From: Pectobacterium carotovorum
GTDB taxonomy: Bacteria > Pseudomonadota > Gammaproteobacteria > Enterobacterales > Enterobacteriaceae
Reading direction: 5' to 3'
Assembly: GCF_033898505.1 (NCBI RefSeq)
Contig: NZ_JAXAFK010000006.1
Span: 1 to 64,000, forward strand
DNA length: 64,000 bases
In this document: one piece after another, positions 58,145-64,000 of the stretch
Layout of the letters: the number at the start of each line of letters is the position of its first letter
Numbering within the stretch: the stretch's first letter is position 1
Program-made: the position numbers and the translations under genes
The notes under the pieces: generated by a model
The model's input: only the letters and a program-made list of their open reading frames with translations
Told to the model about the DNA's origin: nothing
Database searches by the model: none

Positions 58145-60859
58145 TCAGATAGGCGTGGTGTCGGTTCCGGTTTTCTTGCCAGCCGGTGGCGGCCCGAATT
58201 GGTTCCAGCGGTTAATACTTGGCGCCAACAGAGGGAGCAGCAGAAATATCGGGATGAGTACGCTAAAGACACTCATCACCCACGGCGTACTGGAACCGAT
58301 ATCGTTATAGCGTCGACGTGCAGCAATCAGCAGATTGATCACGATAAGCACCATCAGCAGCCCTTCAATATATGCCGGCGGCGACCCGATCCAGTCACTC
58401 GCGCGATAGAGAAAATAACTTCCCAACCCGCCCTGCATCAGGAAACCAAGACGGCCAATGCGAGCATTCGTGCGCCAGAACTGCCACCAGTAGCTCTTTT
58501 TAGCCTGTGATGCTTTGAACAGGCGTTCGCGCCGATCGGCGCATTGCAGCAGGATTTTTGCGACCAGCCTCAGCGTGACGTCTTCGTGTGGGTAGGACAC
58601 ATGCTCGGCTAAAAACCCCTGATCGCTGTTATCAAACAGGAACGAGTCATCTTTTGCACAGCTTTGAATCAGCTTGCCGATGAGGGTGACCCGCTTGTCA
58701 TCGGAGAGCTGTTTTAGCTGTTTGTCCAGCTCGTCCGACCCTTCGGTAAAGGCGGTGCGGATTGCTTCTTCCTGTTCCGTTTCTATGGGGAGCGTGGCCA
58801 GCCGCTCAAGGTGTTGTTCGGCCTGCTCTTCCTCTCCCACAAGGGCATAGAACGCGTGAAAAAAGATCTGGTAAATGATGGGTGACGCTGCCAACTCCGA
58901 TTGCCAGTGTTCATCGGTAAGATAAAAATGGCTCGCCGCAGACTCGCTGTAAATCTCGCCGCTGCTGAGATATTCCTCAATAGAGATAGGGAAGTTCATC
59001 CAGCAGTGATAGTGCAGCGGCTCGGTGAGATCCAACTGCTTTTTCAGCGGTGTAACCGCATCGCCATTGCGGCATTCTGCCTTGCGGAAGCGTCGAGAGA
59101 GTGAATGTGCTGGGTGGGTTAAGGCCAGTTCAGGCAGCACCGACTGGCGCGGTAAATCCAGACAGGATGTTGGATCGGTCATCATTAATGCGATCAGAAT
59201 CGCCTGTCTCAGTTCCTCTCTGACGCTGAGATCCTGCGGCGTCTCTACCCCTTGCGGCGCCAGAGACGCATCGCACTTGTAGCGTGCTGACAGCTCGACC
59301 AGACAATCATTGATCGGGTCGATTTCTTCCGTATGTATGCCGCTGCTATACAGCTTATTCAACTGATTCAGCGACAGTGGACGCCATTGCCGCAGCCAGG
59401 TTTGCGCTTGCAGCCAGGCGGAGGATTTCTGGTTAGTGAACACGCTGGGCAACGCCTCTTCTGACGGCGAATACAGCCATTCCGTGAAGGTGTGGATTGC
59501 GCCGGAGGTGTCCAGCCAGGATAGGCGCTGCGACGCCTGAAACTGTAACCCCTGTAAGATCAACGCATACAGCGGTTCATCGGGCAACGGCTGCGCCAGA
59601 ATATCCTGTAACAGGCGCTCATTACCCACGGTTAACATGCTGGCGTGCCAATACAGGCGATCCTGAATGGTATCCCCACTGTGCAGCAGCAGGTGTCGGT
59701 AGATATCCCGCAGCTCCTGCTTGCCGAGCTTCCAGCGGGCATAGCTTTCCGCCACAGGCGACAGCGGCAGCTTCAGCGCTTCTCCCCAGCGTATCAGCAT
59801 CTGGGTGTTGTGCTGTGAAATAAAGAAACGCTGGCGCGGATCGTCCAGCGCTAACCCTGTCAGATCCGGCGCTGGCGTAGTGTTGAACGACTGAATCAGT
59901 AAAGGAAGGGCATCCGGCTGGTGCTGTTTACACCAGTCGATCAGCCAGTGTTCCGCCTGTGCATGATGAGTGTGCTGATAAAGCGTCAGCCACAGCGTGA
60001 ACGCCTGTTCGTCTTCTCCGGCCAGTGAACAGAGGCTGGCGCTGAGCGCAAGCCATTCCGCATCGTTCGGTGTTGTGTCCAACTGTTGCAGACAGTAATC
60101 GCGCAGTATGGCGTTAGGAACACCGGCATGGCTGTGCCAGCGCGCCAGTTTTTGCATCAGCGCCGGGCTGTCAGGCCAATAAATCGCGGTCGGATTGCGC
60201 AGCAGCGTGCCCAGCATAAATGCCGGACGGTTCCAGTACGTTCCGTTAGCCTGCTGGAAATAGAAGATGGTTTCTAGCTGTGCGGGTAGACTCAGGTGCG
60301 ACAACAGGGAAAAATCGAAGAGATCGTCGTAGTCGAGCGAGTCGAGGAAGTGACGGACATCTTCCACCCCGTCGCCAGACAGCTCACCCTGCCGCTGCTG
60401 CCAACGCAGGCGTTCGGCCAGCGTGCGGACACAGCGGATGGAGATGCAAGACTCGCTCATCAGGCGCTGGAGCAGCGGCCAGCGAATGTGATCGATCACA
60501 TCGAAAGCGTGTTGGTTCAGTAGCTGAATATAATGTTCCCAATACAGCGGAACGACGCGCTCGGCCGGATTGCTTAGCAGCCGATCAAACGCGTTAACCA
60601 GCGCTTCTGCCTGGGGATCGGCATGCTCGGTTGTCGGGGACGCGTCATGCGATTCTGCGGCGGCGTGTTCTTCATCACCCGACGGCATGGGGTTTTTCGC
60701 CAGCTTGCAGGCGGTATCGTACGCATCGCGCAGCTGCTTAAAGCCCTCGGGGTCGGTTTCCGGGTGAAACTGCGGTATTTTCTGACGATAAGCCTGACGG
60801 ATAACATCCAGATCCTGCGTCGGCTCAATGCCTAATCGCTCCCAGCACAGTGTGTCCAT
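58145..60859 (-). CDS. very long membrane J-domain protein (DjlB/DjlC-like)
   Basis: 904 residues. The N-terminal J-domain (WERLGIEPTQDLDVIRQAYR) has HPE in FHPETDPEGF instead of the HPD that activates Hsp70 partners. A long, mostly helical, Leu/Trp-rich middle follows, which looks like TPR-type repeats. The C-terminus (about 795-895) has about three membrane segments with a DUF805-like signature ARRRYNDIGSS. E. coli DjlC is about half as long. It starts on the overlapping stop of the DUF1266 gene. Probable cochaperone of HscC. Confidence 0.82.
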   Translation of the reverse strand: MDTLCWERLGIEPTQDLDVIRQAYRQKIPQFHPETDPEGFKQLRDAYDTACKLAKNPMPSGDEEHAAAESHDASPTTEHADPQAEALVNAFDRLLSNPAERVVPLYWEHYIQLLNQHAFDVIDHIRWPLLQRLMSESCISIRCVRTLAERLRWQQRQGELSGDGVEDVRHFLDSLDYDDLFDFSLLSHLSLPAQLETIFYFQQANGTYWNRPAFMLGTLLRNPTAIYWPDSPALMQKLARWHSHAGVPNAILRDYCLQQLDTTPNDAEWLALSASLCSLAGEDEQAFTLWLTLYQHTHHAQAEHWLIDWCKQHQPDALPLLIQSFNTTPAPDLTGLALDDPRQRFFISQHNTQMLIRWGEALKLPLSPVAESYARWKLGKQELRDIYRHLLLHSGDTIQDRLYWHASMLTVGNERLLQDILAQPLPDEPLYALILQGLQFQASQRLSWLDTSGAIHTFTEWLYSPSEEALPSVFTNQKSSAWLQAQTWLRQWRPLSLNQLNKLYSSGIHTEEIDPINDCLVELSARYKCDASLAPQGVETPQDLSVREELRQAILIALMMTDPTSCLDLPRQSVLPELALTHPAHSLSRRFRKAECRNGDAVTPLKKQLDLTEPLHYHCWMNFPISIEEYLSSGEIYSESAASHFYLTDEHWQSELAASPIIYQIFFHAFYALVGEEEQAEQHLERLATLPIETEQEEAIRTAFTEGSDELDKQLKQLSDDKRVTLIGKLIQSCAKDDSFLFDNSDQGFLAEHVSYPHEDVTLRLVAKILLQCADRRERLFKASQAKKSYWWQFWRTNARIGRLGFLMQGGLGSYFLYRASDWIGSPPAYIEGLLMVLIVINLLIAARRRYNDIGSSTPWVMSVFSVLIPIFLLLPLLAPSINRWNQFGPPPAGKKTGTDTTPI

Positions 60860-61587
60860 TATATTTCCGCTTCTGGTAAGGACTCGGGCTTATCCATTTC
60901 TATCGGATCAACATCCCAGTCGAGGTCATGAATCGGGCAGTCCGGGTGGGTATAGAGCGTGCCGATCTGGTCAATGTAGTCAGGAATCTGGCTACAGTTG
61001 CTGAAAACGTAGCGCTGGAATTCCGGGTCTTCCTCATCCGAGGAAAGCCAGTAGGTGCGGCCGATTAAGAACGCGGCGTAATAATTATCCCAACTGCGGT
61101 AATAGTAACGCGCCCTGTCGGCCAGCCGGGTGTGAATCCACAAGTTCTCTTTTTCGCTAATCCAGCCGTTGAGTAATCCGATGCGGCTCAGAAAACTCAT
61201 GCGGCCCAAATCCCAGGCGCGGATCCCGCCTTCACCGCATAGCGCGGCCGTTTCGCTCACCAGTGTGAGTACACCCTGCGCTTCTTCAGATTGATTGGCG
61301 CAATGCTGCTGCCATTCGGATGCCGTCAGGTGGTGCCAAAGGTGATAGTAATACGCCAGACGCTCGGCATGGCCGCCGTCTGTCATATCGTTAATCATTG
61401 AGATCAGGCCTTCGCGGGACGTAATGCCCCAGCTGTTGCTCAGACTGATGGGTTCACCGGGCTCATAAAAGGTCGGCTCGCAGAAGCGGGCACCGTACTT
61501 GATATTGAGTGCGACCATCGGGGCGGAAAGCGCCATCAGCCAGCGCTGATATTCAGGTTCCATCAGAATAACGTCCAATTCCATCAT
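60859..61587 (-). CDS. DUF1266 family protein (YbeU/YbeR-like)
   Basis: 242 residues. The DUF1266 core is recognisable: GIRAWDLGRMSFLSRIGLLNGWISEKENLW followed by RSWDNYYAAFLIGRTYWLSS. Its function is not known. In E. coli the relatives YbeU and YbeR lie next to djlC and djlB, and here the stop overlaps the J-protein start (TAATG), so the linkage is conserved and translation is coupled. No signal peptide or membrane segment is seen. Confidence 0.82.
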   Translation of the reverse strand: MMELDVILMEPEYQRWLMALSAPMVALNIKYGARFCEPTFYEPGEPISLSNSWGITSREGLISMINDMTDGGHAERLAYYYHLWHHLTASEWQQHCANQSEEAQGVLTLVSETAALCGEGGIRAWDLGRMSFLSRIGLLNGWISEKENLWIHTRLADRARYYYRSWDNYYAAFLIGRTYWLSSDEEDPEFQRYVFSNCSQIPDYIDQIGTLYTHPDCPIHDLDWDVDPIEMDKPESLPEAEI

Positions 61588-61815
61588 GGTTAGCGTGCGA
61601 TCGTACTTTATGTGCCTGAATATCGGTAGCTTTCAATCGAATGAAAAACGGCCATGTTTCACAATTTACTGATTTAATAAGATAAAAATGGCGGGTTTGC
61701 GGGGCGGTTCGCAGGGGGCTGCGTTGTTTCGGTATTGAGGGGATATTTTCCGCCGCAGACGGTTATACTGTCAGCTAATCGACGTTATTTATAAAAACTT
61801 CACCGGAAAGCAAGC

Positions 61816-62658
61816 ATGTTAAGTTACCGCCACAGTTTCCATGCCGGCAATCACGCCGACGTGCTGAAACACACCGTTCAGAGCCTGATCATCACTGCCC
61901 TGAAAGAGAAAGAAAAACCTTTCCTGTATCTGGATACCCACGCGGGTGCCGGTCGCTATCAGCTTAGCGGCGAACACGCCGAGCGCACAGGCGAGTATCT
62001 GGATGGCATCGCGAAAATCTGGCAGCGTGACGATATTCCGGCTGAACTCGAACCTTACATGCAGGCCGTGCATACCTATAACCACAATGGCCAGTTGCGC
62101 TATTACCCCGGTTCCCCGCTGATTGCGCGCCAGCTGCTGCGCGAGCAGGACAAGCTCCATTTGACCGAGCTGCACCCCAGCGATTTCCCGCTGCTGCGCA
62201 ATGAGTTTCAGAAAGATTCGCGCGCCAAAGTGCTGCGTGACGATGGCTACCAGCAATTGAAATCCCAACTGCCGCCGCTTTCCCGCCGCGGTTTCATGCT
62301 GATCGACCCGCCGTATGAGTTGAAAACGGACTATCAGGCCGTGGTGAAAGGCATTCAGGAAGGGCATAAACGTTTTGCTACCGGCGTCTTTGCGCTGTGG
62401 TATCCGGTGGTGCTGCGTCAGCACATCAAACGTATGCTGAAAGAGCTGGAAGCCACGGGTATTCGCAATATCCTGCAAATTGAGCTGGCGGTGCTGCCGG
62501 ACAGCGATCGCTACGGCATGACGGCGTCGGGCATGATTGTGATTAACCCGCCGTGGAAGCTGGCAGCGCAGATGAAGAGCGTGCTGCCGTGGCTGCATAG
62601 CGTGCTGGTACCGGAAGGCACCGGACATACGCTGGTGGAGCAAATCGTACCGGAGTAA
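61816..62658 (+). CDS. rlmJ: 23S rRNA (adenine-2030-N6)-methyltransferase RlmJ
   Basis: 280 residues (E. coli 280), SAM-dependent. It begins MLSYRHSFHAGNHADVLKH; the catalytic motif IDPPYELKTDY (DPPY type) and the SAM loop LYLDTHAGAGRY are present. In E. coli the protein YhiR was also linked to use of DNA as a nutrient. It precedes gor, as in E. coli. Confidence 0.96.
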   Translation: MLSYRHSFHAGNHADVLKHTVQSLIITALKEKEKPFLYLDTHAGAGRYQLSGEHAERTGEYLDGIAKIWQRDDIPAELEPYMQAVHTYNHNGQLRYYPGSPLIARQLLREQDKLHLTELHPSDFPLLRNEFQKDSRAKVLRDDGYQQLKSQLPPLSRRGFMLIDPPYELKTDYQAVVKGIQEGHKRFATGVFALWYPVVLRQHIKRMLKELEATGIRNILQIELAVLPDSDRYGMTASGMIVINPPWKLAAQMKSVLPWLHSVLVPEGTGHTLVEQIVPE

Positions 62659-62786
62659 TGCGCATGGCGGTGGTGGGAAACACGGTCAGTTTTTCCTATC
62701 GCAACCATAGGCATAACCTTTATGAGGCGTATGGCTCTGGCGTTACACTCTAGGCAAATTTTATTCACTTAAGCATGGATACACTG

Positions 62787-64000
62787 ATGACCAAACACTA
62801 TGACTACCTTGCTATTGGCGGCGGCAGCGGCGGTATTGCGTCTATCAACCGCGCGGCGATGTATGGAAAAAAATGTGCGTTGATCGAAGCAAAATATCTG
62901 GGCGGCACCTGCGTCAACGTCGGCTGTGTGCCGAAGAAAGTGATGTGGCATGCGGCGCAGATTGCCGAAGCGATCCATCAGTACGGGCCGGATTACGGAT
63001 TCGATACTACGGTGAACCAGTTCAACTGGGGCACGTTGGTCAAGAACCGTAGCGCCTACATCGATCGTATCCACCAGTCATACGATAACGTGCTGGGCAA
63101 GAATAAGGTCGATGTTATCCACGGTTTTGCCCGCTTTGTCGATGCGCACACGGTGGAAGTGAACGGCGAAAAAATTACGGCTGACCATATCCTGATTGCG
63201 ACGGGCGGTCGTCCGGTTCACCCTGCTATTCCCGGTGCGGAGTACGGTATCGATTCCGACGGTTTCTTTGAGCTGGATGCGTTGCCGAAGCGTACCGCGA
63301 TTGTCGGTGCAGGCTATATCGCGGTGGAAATTGCTGGCGTGCTGAACGGGCTGGGGTCTGAAACCCACCTGTTTGTACGCAAACACGCGCCGCTGCGCAG
63401 CTTTGATCCGCTGATTGTCGATACGCTGGTGGAAGTGATGAACACCGAAGGGCCGACGCTGCATACCGAATCAATCCCGAAAGCGATTGTGAAGAATGCC
63501 GATGGCAGCCTGACGCTGGAGTTGGAAAACGGTCAGTCACAAACCGTCGACTGCCTGATTTGGGCGATCGGTCGCGAACCGGCGACGGATAACCTGAACC
63601 TGAGCGTCACGGGTGTAGAGCTGAACGACAAAGGCTACATCAACGTCGATAAATTCCAGAACACCAACGTCCCCGGTATTTACGCTGTTGGCGATAACAC
63701 CGGTGCCGTTGAGCTTACGCCGGTTGCCGTCGCGGCGGGGCGTCGTTTGTCCGAACGTCTGTTTAACAACAAGCCGGACGAGCATCTGGACTACAGCAAT
63801 ATTCCAACCGTCGTCTTCAGCCACCCGCCGATTGGTACTGTCGGGCTGACCGAACCGCAGGCGCGTGAGCAGTACGGTGACGATCAGGTAAAAGTGTATA
63901 AATCTGCTTTCACCGCGATGTACACCGCTGTCACGCAGCACCGCCAGCCGTGCCGTATGAAGCTGGTCTGCGTAGGTAAAGAGGAAAAAATCGTCGGCAT
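62787..64000 (+). CDS. gor: glutathione reductase (3' end outside the window)
   Basis: The first 404 residues of about 450. FAD fold [14 protein letters not shown], the redox disulfide [13 protein letters not shown] near residue 40, NADPH fold [12 protein letters not shown], and [22 protein letters not shown]. It keeps glutathione reduced using NADPH. The ATG at 62787 ([12 protein letters not shown]) has GGA 8 bases upstream; an in-frame ATG at 62775 adds four residues and lacks a ribosome site. The window ends before its stop. Confidence 0.96.
   Translation, partial: MTKHYDYLAIGGGSGGIASINRAAMYGKKCALIEAKYLGGTCVNVGCVPKKVMWHAAQIAEAIHQYGPDYGFDTTVNQFNWGTLVKNRSAYIDRIHQSYDNVLGKNKVDVIHGFARFVDAHTVEVNGEKITADHILIATGGRPVHPAIPGAEYGIDSDGFFELDALPKRTAIVGAGYIAVEIAGVLNGLGSETHLFVRKHAPLRSFDPLIVDTLVEVMNTEGPTLHTESIPKAIVKNADGSLTLELENGQSQTVDCLIWAIGREPATDNLNLSVTGVELNDKGYINVDKFQNTNVPGIYAVGDNTGAVELTPVAVAAGRRLSERLFNNKPDEHLDYSNIPTVVFSHPPIGTVGLTEPQAREQYGDDQVKVYKSAFTAMYTAVTQHRQPCRMKLVCVGKEEKIVG

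Noticed and set aside
61819..62643. 274-codon open frame opposite rlmJ
   Set aside because: It covers almost the same bases as rlmJ and encodes a His/Arg/Gln-rich chain with no family; a shadow frame.

Overview
The window reads as a stretch of Enterobacterales chromosome, most likely a soft-rot bacterium such as Pectobacterium. That call is an inference: nearly every gene is close to its Escherichia coli counterpart as I remember it, but gene order and the extra genes differ. It opens on the last gene (5S) of an rRNA operon and closes inside gor. I saw no prophage, insertion sequence or CRISPR array.

Compared with the E. coli map (from memory), four conserved blocks lie end to end. Block 1 (about 1-19.4 kb) is 5S, mobB-mobA, yihD, srkA-dsbA, polA, Spot 42 RNA, engB, yihI, hemN, yshB, glnG-glnL-glnA, typA, yihX, dtd and fabY. 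It covers molybdenum cofactor maturation, disulfide formation, replication and repair, ribosome assembly, haem synthesis and the nitrogen regulon. The sigma-54 promoter and NtrC sites of glnA are easy to see. Block 2 (19.7-31 kb), inverted relative to E. coli, is yicH, xanP, recG-trmH-spoT-rpoZ, gmk and ligB, covering purine uptake, replication-fork rescue, (p)ppGpp metabolism and GMP kinase; gltS is missing. Block 3 is eptB plus a proline tRNA, followed by an accessory patch (33.7-37 kb) with an OmpX/Ail-like porin, a membrane c-di-GMP phosphodiesterase and an AraC-type regulator. Block 4 is yhiN, pitA, uspB, uspA, then rsmJ-prlC, then rlmJ and gor, with two insertions.

The first insertion, between uspA and rsmJ, carries gdhA, an FAD oxidoreductase and a periplasmic nucleotidase. 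The second, between prlC and rlmJ (50.2-61.6 kb), is the most distinctive part. It holds a HasR-like TonB-dependent receptor with a signalling domain, a FecI-type sigma factor behind a Fur-box promoter, a FecR-type anti-sigma factor and a dedicated TonB-like protein. After a small DUF2623 gene comes an HscC-type Hsp70 facing a very long membrane J-protein with a non-canonical HPE motif, coupled to a DUF1266 protein.

Repeats mark several block junctions: three ERIC elements (one forms the 3' end of eptB), a 152-bp palindromic element exactly at the block 1/2 boundary, and several short tandem or palindromic repeats. Two genes below usual annotation length were found: yshB and a 55-residue membrane protein between yihI and hemN.
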